Positions 1 to 10,130 are shown, counted from the first letter of the stretch. The stretch is DNA of 39,571 bases from Clostridia bacterium (GCA_026001145.1 BNZN01000005.1:1-39571); one strand, 5' to 3'. Numbers and translations are program-made. Notes: generated from the letters alone by a model not told the origin.

Positions 1-65
1 AGGTGTAAACACAATATGGTATTTACACATCCATTTTGTGTGAGCTAAACTATTGGCTTTGTTAG

Positions 66-94
66 CCACCCGCATAGCGGGTGGTTGTTTGTTT
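66..94 (+). terminator. Intrinsic terminator-like hairpin
   Basis: A perfect 8-bp stem (CCACCCGC / GCGGGTGG) with a 3-nt ATA loop is followed by the T-rich tail TTGTTTGTTT on the plus strand. It would end transcription of a plus-strand gene lying left of the window. On the minus strand there is no T tract, so it is a poorer terminator for the gene at 180-3236. The rest of 1-179 holds only short inverted repeats, such as GTGTAAA/TTTACAC at 4-29, and no gene. Confidence 0.6.
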
Positions 95-179
95 CGCTCA
101 CTACGTTCACTCAACAGGCTAAAGCCTACAATCCAAGCTGCCGTGGCAGCAATAGATAAACCAGATAAGCTGCTCGCAG

Positions 180-3100
180 TTATGTATTCGCCACTTTGAT
201 CATAACAATCCCGTTTTTGCTCACAGTTTTGTTCTTTGCAATAACAACCAGTTTCCCGTTTTCTTTAACTCTGTAAACCTTAATTCCTTTCTCGTTTTTC
301 AGTGAATCTTCCACCATCACATAAAGGGTGGATTTTACACCCGTCAATCCATCTGTTTTGTAATCGATAATCACGCTTTTCTTCGCATCTTTTTTGAACT
401 TGCTCTTGACCTCAGCCTGCGGCTTAATTTGAACATCCATATTCCAGGTTTCAGTTTTATCAACCGCATTGAATTGCGATTTTGTGAACTTCCACAAAAA
501 ACCTGCCCCATTGAACACCACTCCCTTGACTCCAGAAGCTTTCAAGGCCTCTTTTACCTTCTCAACATCAATTTTTTCAACATCAGCCATACTCATCTTG
601 ATATAACTGCCATCTTTTTGTAACAATCCAACTTCCGGCTGTCTGATGACAAAATCAGATTGTGTGTTATTGATCACAAATGTCGCTTCTCCGTCATTTG
701 TGACCTTACTGCTAACGGTTTCGCCAAGCAGACCATTATTAAGCTTAGATATAACAACCGGCAGCGAAATACTGCGAGCAGCCGCCACACTGTCTAACAC
801 AACTCTGACGGTTGCGTCACAAGGAAAGTTTTGTTTCTTCAAGAACGAAAGTACTGAAAGCTCCTCATCTTCTCCAAATTTCCCGCTGTTCTTGGCTCTA
901 ACTTCTTTAATTTTTGCACCATTCTCCTTAACAAAACTCATACCAAGGTTAATCGGGGCAAATTGTTTCAGATAATTAACTGCTTTAGCTGAATCACTTA
1001 AAGTTGTCGCAGTTGTTGTTTGTGGCGTCGTTGTTGGCGTGGGGTTTGGTGCAGTTGTTGGTTGTGCAGGTTCCGTTGACGGCGTTGCTGCCGGAACCAC
1101 AGCCGCAACAACAGCAGGGGTTGTTGGGTTGATTTGCGGTGTTGGGCCTGTTTGTGTAGGTTGTTTCGGAGTCTGAACGGTTGGTGTTGGTGTTGTAGCT
1201 GCTGGTGGGGTTGTTGGGTTGGCAGGGGGCGCTGCTGGCGCTGTTGCTGCAGGCACAGCGGTCGAAGGATTCACCTTCTTCATTATGTCAGCAGCCGAAA
1301 ACCCGATTGTTGCATTACCAAAACCAACTTCGATCTTATTTGTTGCAAGACCGGCTCCCTCAAAAAAACTCTGGTCAACAAAATCCGAGAGCCTGACCAT
1401 CTGATCTTCTGAAATTTTTTGAACAACTTTTCCCTTAGGTTCTTTTACTGTAAACACTTTAACCTCAATTGGACCACTACCAACCGGCACAACTGCCGCT
1501 GCCTGAGGCGAAGCACTCGCTGCCACTGTCGTTGATGTCTTCCCCGCAGCTACAGGCGGCGCAGCATCACCTTCTTTTGTGAACGTATATTTCAAGCTAT
1601 TTTCGTTCCCAGCAATATCACGAACTATAAACTCATAAGTACCGGCTGCCGTTACTTTGTAATTCACAAAATCCCCACCACTATCAGAACTCAAGGCCTC
1701 TTCGGTCAATTGGTTCGCAGCTACAGGACGCTTTAACACAACAGTTGCAATACCGCTTTCCGCATCTTCATAATAAAACTTAATATATGCATCTTCCTCT
1801 GTTAATTTATACGTATTCGTTCCTGCTGAAGTTGCTCCTTTTACCGTTGCATTTTTAATCTGGGGAGCGATTTTGTCAAATGAAAATCGCACTTCGCCAA
1901 CAACATCACCACTTGCATCATCGAAAAGATAAAGCAAACATTCACCAGATGGCGCCCCAGAGATGGTCATTTTATATTCATACAAAACGCCACTCTCACT
2001 ACATTTATTCCCGGCCACATCAACACTGTCTTTTCCATTCTCTTCTCTCTCTTCGCTTTCAACTTTAGCAAACGATTCTCTGCTCTTTGCAACCACATTC
2101 CCGTCCTTATCATAAAGGATTCCGGTTATGTTGCCCGGCTGCACATCAAAATGCAATCGTACGGTTGGTGTTTGCCCCATGAACGCAGGCACGTTCGTAC
2201 ACACATGATCCGAAAATTGTCTCATAACCAATTTTCTGTTCGTTTCATAAAGCCCAAATTCTGGCTTTGAACATGCAAACTGCGAAGGGTTCAAAACCAC
2301 CCCAGTTGAATAACTCGCAACCTCCGTTCCGGCTGATGCATCCACAAGTCCCCCAGCACTTTTCTTTGGCGTAAGCGTCGCAACCGGGAGCGAAGAACCA
2401 GTCAAATCAGAAGCAACAGTAATCATCCTGTTAATCAATGCCACATCATTACCATTTCCATATGGAATATATGCAGAATCCCCGATGTTAAAAGTTCCAA
2501 TACAATAAACAGCAGCTCCGGTCGCGGCCTCATTTTGTGAGATTTCACCGCCTGTCATGCTGAACTCTCCGCCCCCCTCATTAAACACTCCACCACCAGA
2601 AACTGTTGCCTTATTTGCGAATATCTCACCACCAGTCATGTTGAAAATGCCAGTGTTATAGATCGCTCCGCCACTGCCAGCATCGCAATTAGTAATAACC
2701 CCTCCAGACATATTCAACGTCCCTGTGTTATAAACTGCACCACCCAAATCGGAAGAACTCCACCTAAGTGCTGAGCCAGTACTTAATGAAAGCGTGCCGT
2801 CATTTTCAATAAGCGAACCCTGCCCTTCATTTCCATCCACTGCTATCCCAGAAATAGTTAACCTGCCACCACTTTTAACTTTAAACAATGGGCCGTCAAA
2901 ATTTGTACGCTGGAGAACCACATTGCTGCTTGACCGTAACGTAACATTCCCACTGACTTCAATGCTTGATTCGATATCTATACTTTCCGTAAGGTTTATT
3001 GTTTCGCTACCAACAACACTCTCAACAGATTCCTTAAACTCTTCAAACGGACTTGGTTCCGCGGTTATTTCTTCCTCTCCACCCGGGTTAACCTCCTCTT

Positions 3101-3236
3101 CCTCTAATCCACTTGTCTCTTCTAGCGCCGCCACTTCCTCCTGCTCTTCGCTCCAAACCAATGGCTCAAGTGACGACGTTAACATCCCGCACAAAACCAA
3201 CATTGCTACAAAATTCGACATTGCTCTTTTACGCAT
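180..3236 (-). CDS. Large secreted beta-helix / Pro-Thr-rich surface protein
   Basis: This 1018-residue protein starts at an ATG preceded by a strong AGGGGGAG ribosome site. Residues 1-30 form a signal peptide (basic MRKR, hydrophobic core). An acidic stretch follows. Residues of about 85-280 carry degenerate repeats of the GGAIYNTGxFNMTGG type, typical of right-handed parallel beta-helix (pectate-lyase-like) proteins in gut Bacillota. The middle looks like Ig-like sandwiches; about 659-745 is a Pro/Thr/Ala-rich linker; the C-terminal 230 residues match nothing I recognise. No LPXTG motif, SLH domain or C-terminal anchor is seen, so it may be released or held non-covalently. Family knowledge suggests an adhesin or host-interaction factor rather than an enzyme; no catalytic residues can be assigned. 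Confidence 0.8.
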   Translation of the reverse strand: MRKRAMSNFVAMLVLCGMLTSSLEPLVWSEEQEEVAALEETSGLEEEEVNPGGEEEITAEPSPFEEFKESVESVVGSETINLTESIDIESSIEVSGNVTLRSSSNVVLQRTNFDGPLFKVKSGGRLTISGIAVDGNEGQGSLIENDGTLSLSTGSALRWSSSDLGGAVYNTGTLNMSGGVITNCDAGSGGAIYNTGIFNMTGGEIFANKATVSGGGVFNEGGGEFSMTGGEISQNEAATGAAVYCIGTFNIGDSAYIPYGNGNDVALINRMITVASDLTGSSLPVATLTPKKSAGGLVDASAGTEVASYSTGVVLNPSQFACSKPEFGLYETNRKLVMRQFSDHVCTNVPAFMGQTPTVRLHFDVQPGNITGILYDKDGNVVAKSRESFAKVESEEREENGKDSVDVAGNKCSESGVLYEYKMTISGAPSGECLLYLFDDASGDVVGEVRFSFDKIAPQIKNATVKGATSAGTNTYKLTEEDAYIKFYYEDAESGIATVVLKRPVAANQLTEEALSSDSGGDFVNYKVTAAGTYEFIVRDIAGNENSLKYTFTKEGDAAPPVAAGKTSTTVAASASPQAAAVVPVGSGPIEVKVFTVKEPKGKVVQKISEDQMVRLSDFVDQSFFEGAGLATNKIEVGFGNATIGFSAADIMKKVNPSTAVPAATAPAAPPANPTTPPAATTPTPTVQTPKQPTQTGPTPQINPTTPAVVAAVVPAATPSTEPAQPTTAPNPTPTTTPQTTTATTLSDSAKAVNYLKQFAPINLGMSFVKENGAKIKEVRAKNSGKFGEDEELSVLSFLKKQNFPCDATVRVVLDSVAAARSISLPVVISKLNNGLLGETVSSKVTNDGEATFVINNTQSDFVIRQPEVGLLQKDGSYIKMSMADVEKIDVEKVKEALKASGVKGVVFNGAGFLWKFTKSQFNAVDKTETWNMDVQIKPQAEVKSKFKKDAKKSVIIDYKTDGLTGVKSTLYVMVEDSLKNEKGIKVYRVKENGKLVVIAKNKTVSKNGIVMIKVANT

Positions 3237-3302
3237 TTTTATCTCCCCCTTGTGGCATGTTTAAAAACACCACCACATTATTTTTTAATTAATAACATCT
3301 TT

Positions 3303-3331
3303 ATTTTATCACATTACAAATTAAATATCAA
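3303..3331 (-). promoter_or_regulatory. Sigma-A-type promoter for the beta-helix protein
   Basis: On the minus strand TTGATA (3331-3326) and TAAAAT (3308-3303) are separated by exactly 17 bp. The expected start of transcription leaves a leader of about 60 nt before the ATG at 3236. The stretch from here to about 3458 shows no gene. Confidence 0.55.
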
Positions 3332-3458
3332 CATTAAAGCAAATTAAATTGTGAAATTCTTCTCACAAACGTTGTGAAAGCATAAACAACAAAAGTGTTC
3401 CTGCTGAGAAACGCGCTGACAGAATTCACATGACAAAGTAAGACAACAAAAAAGAAAA

Positions 3459-3545
3459 GTTCGAGAAAGAGAATTTGTTTCGAATTTCGGAATGCTTAGA
3501 AAGCAACAAGATGGCTCAAATTTGGTTAAAGAATGCTAAGCTCCC
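3459..3545 (+). repeat. Partial copy of the dispersed intergenic element
   Basis: AAAGTTCGAGAAAG, TTTGTTTCGAATTTCGGAA and TGCTTAGAAAGCA match the right-hand part (module B) of the element seen intact near 14.8, 19.1 and 21.3 kb. The CCAGG hairpin and most of the GAACTTTTTT hairpin are missing, so this is a decayed or truncated copy. Confidence 0.55.
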
Positions 3546-4097
3546 GAACGTTGTTGCGTTAGATTGCGTTCAAAGACCGCCAGCATGTTTGTGTCGTGCG
3601 TGATTGCTGCTTGCCCGGATTGTGGATAGGTCGCTATAGTTCGGTTGCTTGGCTGTAGCACGCCTGAGAGCGGTTTCCCACTAACCAGAACTTTTTTCAA
3701 TCTGTAGCCCGGGCGGAGTTTTATGGTGACGGTCAGCGGTTGTTGTTCCGCAGGAATATGGCAAACAGGCCCAGCAGACTCTGAGCCATATGCGACTATT
3801 ATGCTTCCGCCTAGGTCGGCAGATGTTTTGAATTTGAATGGGAGTGGCTCCGCCGCAGTTACAGGATTGTTTCTTTCATCTACCTCTTAATACAGTCAGG
3901 ATGTAAGAATTTCCTTGATTTACAAACGGAGTAACATCCACGACCCAGTGATAACTGAAGTCGACAGGCAGCGCGGCGTTCATCCAGGCGCCAACGGCGA
4001 ATGTGCCGTGCGCCTTGGTCAATTCTACGCCAGCGGCCGCTAAAGACGCGAACCCGCTACGCGCGACCCCAACGGCGCACAAACCACCAACCAGCAA
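3536..4097 (-). pseudogene. Frameshifted relic of a secreted-protein domain
   Basis: Two open segments read on from each other in different frames on the minus strand. The first (TTG at 4097) runs through GTFAVGAWMNAALPVDFSYH to ILTVL and meets a stop at 3876. One base over, the reading continues as EVDERNNPV and then LTVTIKLRPGYRLKKVLVSG up to a stop at 3536. The join reads naturally as TVL-EVDERNNPV, so one indel near 3885 probably broke an older gene. The segment is visibly richer in G and C than its neighbours, which suggests a different origin. The 5' end is unclear, with no convincing start or ribosome site. It looks like a beta-sandwich region of an extracellular protein; I cannot name the family. 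Confidence 0.45.
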
Positions 4098-4163
4098 ATC
4101 ACAAGGTTTGCTTTTGTGTCAATCTTCACTGGAAAATTCTGTGCAAACAACTGTTGAATGGGG

Positions 4164-4192
4164 TTGAAAAAGCTGGCCAGACGTGATATACT
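4164..4192 (+). promoter_or_regulatory. Sigma-A-type promoter for the hemW-hprK-murB run
   Basis: TTGAAA (4164-4169), a 17-bp spacer and TATACT (4187-4192) lie about 40 bp upstream of the hemW ribosome site. The implied leader is short, roughly 35 nt, with no sign of a riboswitch. Confidence 0.65.
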
Positions 4193-4234
4193 ATATGTAT
4201 GTAATGGATGAGGGGCGGCAAAAAGGAGAGTCAA

Positions 4235-5425
4235 GTGAACAACAGCCTGGGAATATATGTGCATGTGCCATTTTGCAGCAGAACCTGTTGGTATTGTGAT
4301 TTTTATTCCATAACTCCGAATGGAAAAATAATGCAAGATTATGTTGATGCCATCTGCAATGAGTTGATTTTCTATCAAAACACCGGGAGAGTAGTGGAAA
4401 GCATCTATTTTGGCGGTGGAACTCCTAATTTGCTAGGCTTTAAGCAGATTGCAAAAATAATCAGAACCATTAATGAAACCTTCGAGGTTAGCCTTAACGT
4501 GGAAGTCACCGCTGAGATGAACCCAGAACTTGTAACCGAAGAAACAGCGTATGACTTGGCAATGGTTGGCGTTAACAGAGCATCGATCGGTGTGCAGTCT
4601 TTTTCCGACAATGATTTGAAATTTCTGAAAAGACGACACACGGCTCGAGTGGCTCGTGATGTGATTGAAATTGTTGCAAAACAGGGTTTTTCTAACATTT
4701 CGATTGATTTGATTCTGGGGTTGCCCTCCCAGACCTGTGAGCAGTTTGAGTACACTGCAGCTTTGGCGCGAGATTTGGGTGTTTCGCATATCTCCGGGTA
4801 TCTTTTGAAGGTTGAAAATAAAGCAAAACTTGATCATGACAAAATCGTTAGGCTGTTGCCTAGTGAAAATGAAGTTTGCAACAACTATGAAAACTTTGTT
4901 AAGATAATGGAGACGCACAGATTTAAACAATATGAGATATCCAACTACGCGGTAAACGACAGAAAGAGTATACACAACCTGAAATATTGGCGATGTGAGG
5001 AGTATATAGGCCTTGGAGTTGCGGCACACTCTTATTTCGAAGGCGTGAGATACCACATCATTAAAGACGTGGATGCTTACATACTTAACGTTAAAGATGC
5101 GAGCCAATATCTGAAGGAAACAAGGGGAATGCTACCTCCACACCTTGAAAGAAAAGGGCTTGAAAAAGAGGGTAAACAAAAGCTTTATCACATTGACGAT
5201 TGTGACCTTTTCGCGGAATATGTCATGTTGGGTCTGCGGTTAACAGAAGGAATAAACATCCGAAAGTTGACGGAGCTTGATGAAGAGAAATGCAAAAAGT
5301 TTTTGGATGTGCTAGATAAACGAAAATTGTTCCCAGATTTCATGGTTCGTGATGGAGATGAAGTGTGTTTGACACTCAAAGGGTTTTTGATTAGCAACGA
5401 AATAATTGCCGAACTTTTGTTGTGA
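4235..5425 (+). CDS. hemW: HemW-like radical SAM protein
   Basis: A 396-residue HemW-family protein, formerly annotated as oxygen-independent coproporphyrinogen oxidase. HemW binds heme and a 4Fe-4S cluster and is thought to act as a heme chaperone. The radical SAM motif CSRTCWYC gives C14, C18 and C21 in C-x3-C-x2-C spacing; FGGGTP, the GVQSF segment and the C-terminal HNLKYW...YIGLGVAAHS block are all present. I chose the GTG at 4235 because AAGGAG sits 6 nt upstream and the product then begins NNSLGIYVHVPFC, as usual for the family; the in-frame ATG at 4208 has no good ribosome site. It is first in the run, 15 nt before hprK. The nearby heme biosynthesis genes one might expect are not in this window. 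Confidence 0.88.
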   Translation: MNNSLGIYVHVPFCSRTCWYCDFYSITPNGKIMQDYVDAICNELIFYQNTGRVVESIYFGGGTPNLLGFKQIAKIIRTINETFEVSLNVEVTAEMNPELVTEETAYDLAMVGVNRASIGVQSFSDNDLKFLKRRHTARVARDVIEIVAKQGFSNISIDLILGLPSQTCEQFEYTAALARDLGVSHISGYLLKVENKAKLDHDKIVRLLPSENEVCNNYENFVKIMETHRFKQYEISNYAVNDRKSIHNLKYWRCEEYIGLGVAAHSYFEGVRYHIIKDVDAYILNVKDASQYLKETRGMLPPHLERKGLEKEGKQKLYHIDDCDLFAEYVMLGLRLTEGINIRKLTELDEEKCKKFLDVLDKRKLFPDFMVRDGDEVCLTLKGFLISNEIIAELLL

Positions 5426-5440
5426 CGTGCGGAGGGGTTT

Positions 5441-6373
5441 ATGACCGGAAGAATTGAGAGCGTCAGCTTGTCTGAGGTTGTTGAGGTCTTGGGCCTTAAG
5501 ATGGCGTATCAGCCAGAAAATATCGAAGAGATTAAGGTTTTCAGCCGAAACGTCAACAAGGTAGGGTTATGTCTTGTTGGATTTTTCAGTGACTTTGAGC
5601 ATGGTGGGATATATCTTTTGGGCAGTGAAGAAATGCACTATCTGGCCGGCGAAAAATCCTGCAACAGGCTGAATGTTCTTGACAAATTCTTTAGTTATAA
5701 ACCCCCGCTTGTGATAATAACCGACGATTGTGGTGATGTGGACGAGATTGACAGCTGTGCAAAAAAACATGGGGTAGCGTATGCATTTACCAAAGACCCT
5801 GCGTCTGTGGTGATGGTTGAAACCATTAAATTTTTGGGGGTCAAACTTGCACCCCGAATGTCTTTGCACGGAGAGTTGGTTGTGATTTATGGGGAAGGAG
5901 TTTTGCTTACCGGTGAGAGCGGAATCGGGAAGAGTGAGACGGTTATTGAGCTCATCAGAAGGGGTCACCACCTGGTTGCAGATGATGTTGTTGAAATCAG
6001 AAAAATATCTCACGAAACATTAACCGGGTCGGCACCCGACAACATAAGGTATTTTGTTGAATTGAGGGGAATTGGCATTGTCAACGCGGAAAAGATGTTT
6101 GGAATTGATGCAGTGAAAGTGTCTTCGCAGATTGACCTTGTTGTTGAAATGATTGACGTTGAAGATCAAAAAATCAGCGCAGAAGTGATTTGTGGTGATG
6201 CCACAACAAACATATTGGGAATTGATCTGCCAATAGTAAAGATACCTGTGAAAAATGGTCGCAATATGACTACTCTGGTGGAAGCGGCAACAATGGCGAT
6301 TAAACAGAAAAAATCAGGGTATAATGCGGGGCGGGATCTTCTGCACACTTTACGAAAGTTCCATGGGGGATAA
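5441..6373 (+). CDS. hprK: HPr kinase/phosphorylase
   Basis: A 310-residue HPr(Ser) kinase/phosphorylase, the cytoplasmic sensor that phosphorylates Ser46 of HPr and so drives carbon catabolite control in Bacillota. The Walker A loop GESGIGKS is at residues 158-165, the catalytic histidine block SLHGELVVIYG lies just before it, LVADDVVEI follows, and the family signature is ELRGIGIVNAEKMFG. Length is normal. A GGAGGGG ribosome site precedes the ATG. The hprK-murB order, with only 5 nt between them here, is common in Clostridia. Retention of HprK implies that HPr and regulated sugar use persist, although no PTS gene is in the window. Confidence 0.95.
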   Translation: MTGRIESVSLSEVVEVLGLKMAYQPENIEEIKVFSRNVNKVGLCLVGFFSDFEHGGIYLLGSEEMHYLAGEKSCNRLNVLDKFFSYKPPLVIITDDCGDVDEIDSCAKKHGVAYAFTKDPASVVMVETIKFLGVKLAPRMSLHGELVVIYGEGVLLTGESGIGKSETVIELIRRGHHLVADDVVEIRKISHETLTGSAPDNIRYFVELRGIGIVNAEKMFGIDAVKVSSQIDLVVEMIDVEDQKISAEVICGDATTNILGIDLPIVKIPVKNGRNMTTLVEAATMAIKQKKSGYNAGRDLLHTLRKFHGG

Positions 6374-6378
6374 ATTGA

Positions 6379-7272
6379 ATGGAAAAATTTATCGCATTTG
6401 CCAAAGAACTAGGCGTAAATGTCTTAAGAGAATCAATGAGTTTGCATACTACTTTCCAGATCGGAGGCGTCGCATGCTTTGCTCAAATAGGCAATTCGGA
6501 TGTTTTGAAAAAAGTAATAACCCATTTACAAGAAAACAACATAGATTATCAGGTCATCGGGAATGGGTCGAATTTGCTTGTAAGTGATTCAAAAATGAAT
6601 AAACTTTTTATAAAATTGGAAGATGATGAGAGCGAAGTGCTTTTGAAAGATGAAACATTGATATATGCATCTGCGGGCATCTCTTTGCAGAAATTGTGCG
6701 ATTTTGCCTTAAAGCATTCGTTAACCGGGCTCGAATTCGCTTATGGGATCCCGGGAACTCTGGGCGGTGCGATTTACATGAATGCCTCGGCATATGGCAA
6801 GCAAATGAGTGATGTGCTTGGAAGCATTTTTTGTTTGAATGATTTGGGGGAACCGAGCAAGGTGAAAGCCGAACATGCCAATTTAAGCTATAGATATAGC
6901 ATGTTTATGGGTAAAAAATGCTGCATAACAGGGGCAACATTACTTCTTGCAAAAGGCAGCGAAACAGCAATCAAAAAAGAAATGGGTTCCTTGTGGGAAA
7001 AGCGGCAAAAGAGCCAACCGTTGGATTTTCCAAGTGCAGGGAGTATCTTTAAACGTCCAGGGGTTAATTTTGCAGGTGCGTTAATTGAAGAATGTGGTCT
7101 TAAAGGAATGAAGGTAGGCGGTGCGGCAGTAAGCGAAAAACATGCCGGATTTATTATAAATTTGGGAGGTGCCAGTTGCGAGAATGTTAGAAGATTAATC
7201 AAAGAAATTCAAGATGCTGTTTGGCAGCAAAAAGGAATAAAGCTAGAAACTGAAGTTGAACTTGTTGAATGA
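6379..7272 (+). CDS. murB: UDP-N-acetylenolpyruvoylglucosamine reductase
   Basis: A 297-residue MurB that reduces UDP-GlcNAc-enolpyruvate to UDP-MurNAc with NADPH and FAD, a committed step of peptidoglycan synthesis. The FAD-binding motif GNGSNLLVSD is at 61-70, the GIPGTLGGA stretch at 123-131, and the catalytic segment SAGSIFKRP at 219-227, with S222 as the likely proton donor. The C-terminal glutamate region ETEVELVE is intact. The sequence is of the short type common in Gram-positives. GGGGGA lies 8 nt before the ATG. An intact murB indicates that the cell still builds a wall. Confidence 0.95.
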   Translation: MEKFIAFAKELGVNVLRESMSLHTTFQIGGVACFAQIGNSDVLKKVITHLQENNIDYQVIGNGSNLLVSDSKMNKLFIKLEDDESEVLLKDETLIYASAGISLQKLCDFALKHSLTGLEFAYGIPGTLGGAIYMNASAYGKQMSDVLGSIFCLNDLGEPSKVKAEHANLSYRYSMFMGKKCCITGATLLLAKGSETAIKKEMGSLWEKRQKSQPLDFPSAGSIFKRPGVNFAGALIEECGLKGMKVGGAAVSEKHAGFIINLGGASCENVRRLIKEIQDAVWQQKGIKLETEVELVE

Positions 7273-8361
<1,089 letters not shown>

Positions 8362-8384
8362 AAGAAAGAGGGCATGAGCTAACT

Positions 8385-8993
8385 TTGGGAAAGATCGTAA
8401 AAATAGAAGTGTCAGCAAGGCACGTTCATCTCTCAGAACCAGATTTTGAAATTTTGTTTGGTAACGGGGCAGAGCTTGCTTTTGAAAAGGGACTTTCGCA
8501 ACCTGGGCAATTCAAGGCTCAACAAAAAGTCGCTGTTGTTGGGCCCAAAGGAAGTTTCGACGAGGTTGCCATTATTGGGCCTTTTCGTGAAAAAACGCAA
8601 GTGGAAATTTCCGTTACCGATGCAAAAAAGCTGGGGTTAAACCCACCAATAAGGGGTTCTGGAGATCTTGAAGGTTCCGAAAGGTGCAAGATAGTTGGGC
8701 CAAATGGAACAATTGAATTAGGGGAAGGAGTCATTGTTTCGAAGCGGCACCTGCATCTTTCGGTTGAAGATGCAATGCAAATGAAAATTGAAAACGGTGA
8801 AACAGTGTGTGTGAAAGTAAGAACACAAGAAAGATCTTTGATTTTTGACGATGTTGTTGCAAGGGTTTCTTATAATTTTGTTGAGGCCATGCACATCGAT
8901 ACGGATGAAGCGAATGCGATGGGATTTTCGGGGAATGTTTTCGGGGAGATTATGAAAAAAGAGAGGGAAAAGGCAGATGAACATATGGCATGA
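8385..8993 (+). CDS. pduL: PduL-type phosphate acyltransferase
   Basis: A PduL-family phosphotransacylase of about 202 residues, interconverting acyl-CoA and acyl phosphate (acetyl or propanoyl) in the cytoplasm. Both halves of the duplicated fold are seen: SARHVHLS near the N-terminus, SKRHLHLS in the middle and the metal-site region MHIDTDEANA near the end. I prefer the TTG at 8385, giving GKIVKIEVSARHVHLS; the in-frame TTG at 8358 overlaps the gap stop and lacks a ribosome site. GAGGG lies 12 nt upstream, a little far, so the start is uncertain. Nothing in the window suggests a microcompartment, so a role as housekeeping phosphotransacetylase for ATP-yielding acetate formation is more likely. 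Confidence 0.88.
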   Translation: MGKIVKIEVSARHVHLSEPDFEILFGNGAELAFEKGLSQPGQFKAQQKVAVVGPKGSFDEVAIIGPFREKTQVEISVTDAKKLGLNPPIRGSGDLEGSERCKIVGPNGTIELGEGVIVSKRHLHLSVEDAMQMKIENGETVCVKVRTQERSLIFDDVVARVSYNFVEAMHIDTDEANAMGFSGNVFGEIMKKEREKADEHMA

Positions 8994-9510
8994 CATTGAT
9001 GAAGAGAGAATTAAAGAAAACGATTTTGTGGGTGTAATCGAGATAAGCAAAGGGAGCAAAAACAAATATGAGTTAGATAAAGAAACCGGCATGTTGGTTT
9101 TAGATCGAGTTTTGCATGCGTCAATGATGTATCCAACTAATTACGGGTTTATCCCCAGGACTTATGGGGGCGACAAAGACCCCTTGGATGTGTTGGTGAT
9201 TTGCTCAGAGCCGATTGTTCCAATGAGCTTGGTAAGGTGCTTCCCAATTGGGGTTTTGTATATGACAGACGGCGGCGAAGAAGATGAAAAGATCATAGCC
9301 ATCCCCGCAAAAGACCCACATTACAACAAAGTGAAAGATATAAACGAATTGCCAGAGTTTTTGTTCGAAGAGATAAAGCATTTTTTTGCGTTTTATAAAA
9401 AGCTTGAGAAAAAAGAAACAATAGTGAGGGAGCTGGAAGGGCACGAAGTGGCGCAAAAAGTGGTAAAAGAAGCCATAAACAACTATAAAGAAACCTTTGG
9501 TAAGCGTTAG
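8977..9510 (+). CDS. ppa: Inorganic pyrophosphatase, family I
   Basis: A 177-residue soluble Mg-dependent pyrophosphatase that hydrolyses PPi to phosphate. The signature DKDPLDVLV, YGFIPRTYGG and the acidic IAIPAKDPHYNK stretch are family features. It overlaps pduL by 17 nt and has the AGGGAAAAGG site within pduL, so the two are co-transcribed and probably translationally coupled. The length is that of the small bacterial enzymes. It is the last gene of the plus-strand run; only about 20 nt separate its stop from the convergent toxin gene, and no strong terminator hairpin is visible there. Confidence 0.93.
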   Translation: MNIWHDIDEERIKENDFVGVIEISKGSKNKYELDKETGMLVLDRVLHASMMYPTNYGFIPRTYGGDKDPLDVLVICSEPIVPMSLVRCFPIGVLYMTDGGEEDEKIIAIPAKDPHYNKVKDINELPEFLFEEIKHFFAFYKKLEKKETIVRELEGHEVAQKVVKEAINNYKETFGKR

Positions 9511-9531
9511 TTATTCGTCCAGAAAGTGATG

Positions 9532-9810
9532 TTAGGAGTGAAACAGGTCACTATGCGTACCTGTGCGGACAAAATACAATGTTTTTGTTTCGCTGTGTAT
9601 GCGGTAAATTAGCAACCAATCAGGCTCAATGTGGCATTCCATGCAGCTTTTGTATGTACCCTCAAGCGGATGTTTTTTATATTTTGGGCTTAGTAGAATT
9701 TCTTTTTCTAAAAGCGCCATAACAGAAATGAGTTTGTGCATGTTGAAATTGCGTTTCTCCATTTGCTTATAATCTTTTCTGAACTTTGTTGAGAAAATGG
9801 CTTTCATCAT
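9532..9810 (-). CDS. YafQ-family mRNA interferase toxin
   Basis: A 92-residue RelE/YafQ-superfamily toxin, expected to cleave mRNA on the ribosome. The run HPLEGTYKSCMECHIEPDWL, then LLIYRI and RTGTHSDLF, matches the YafQ family closely, including the conserved C-terminal histidine and phenylalanine. Its ATG overlaps the antitoxin stop as ATGA, so translation is coupled. The length is complete and no disruption is seen, so it is probably active and held by the upstream antitoxin. It may equally be assigned to a general type II RelE/ParE group; the specific YafQ call rests on the HPL...ECHI...DWLLIY pattern. Confidence 0.9.
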   Translation of the reverse strand: MMKAIFSTKFRKDYKQMEKRNFNMHKLISVMALLEKEILLSPKYKKHPLEGTYKSCMECHIEPDWLLIYRIHSETKTLYFVRTGTHSDLFHS

Positions 9811-10091
9811 TGTTGGTGTCGCTCCATTTCTTGCGCAAATTCCGAGACGGTCATCGAATTGCTTGGTATTTTGCCATTTATCATGTTTTCAACTTCTTGT
9901 ATTACTTTTACAGTCTCTTCGTTAGGGACATTAAGTGAGATTTTGAATGGGATCGCTCCTTGACGAACTGCCTGGCGAGTAAATATAATGAAAGCAGCGG
10001 TTAAAGTTAACCCTAGTTCAGAAAAAAGCACCTCTGCCTGTTTTTTTAACTCTTTATCTATACGAATGCTAAGATTAGTAGTTTCTTTCAC
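9807..10091 (-). CDS. RelB/DinJ-family antitoxin
   Basis: A 94-residue antitoxin. The N-terminal NLSIRIDKELKKQAEVLFSE is the ribbon-helix-helix DNA-binding part of the RelB/DinJ family, followed by LGLTLTAAFIIFTRQAVRQ; the C-terminal part should wrap the toxin. The start is a GTG at 10091 with AAGGAG about 10 nt upstream. Such antitoxins usually repress their own promoter together with the toxin, and the promoter here lies immediately upstream. Confidence 0.9.
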   Translation of the reverse strand: MKETTNLSIRIDKELKKQAEVLFSELGLTLTAAFIIFTRQAVRQGAIPFKISLNVPNEETVKVIQEVENMINGKIPSNSMTVSEFAQEMERHQQ

Positions 10092-10130
10092 AGGAATATC
10101 ACTCCTTATTTGAAAAAGTTAGTTTATATA

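Noticed and set aside
2794..3264. A 156-codon plus-strand frame opposite the beta-helix gene
   Set aside because: It is Ser/Thr-rich antisense sequence without a ribosome site, overlapped by a well-supported gene with signal peptide and promoter.
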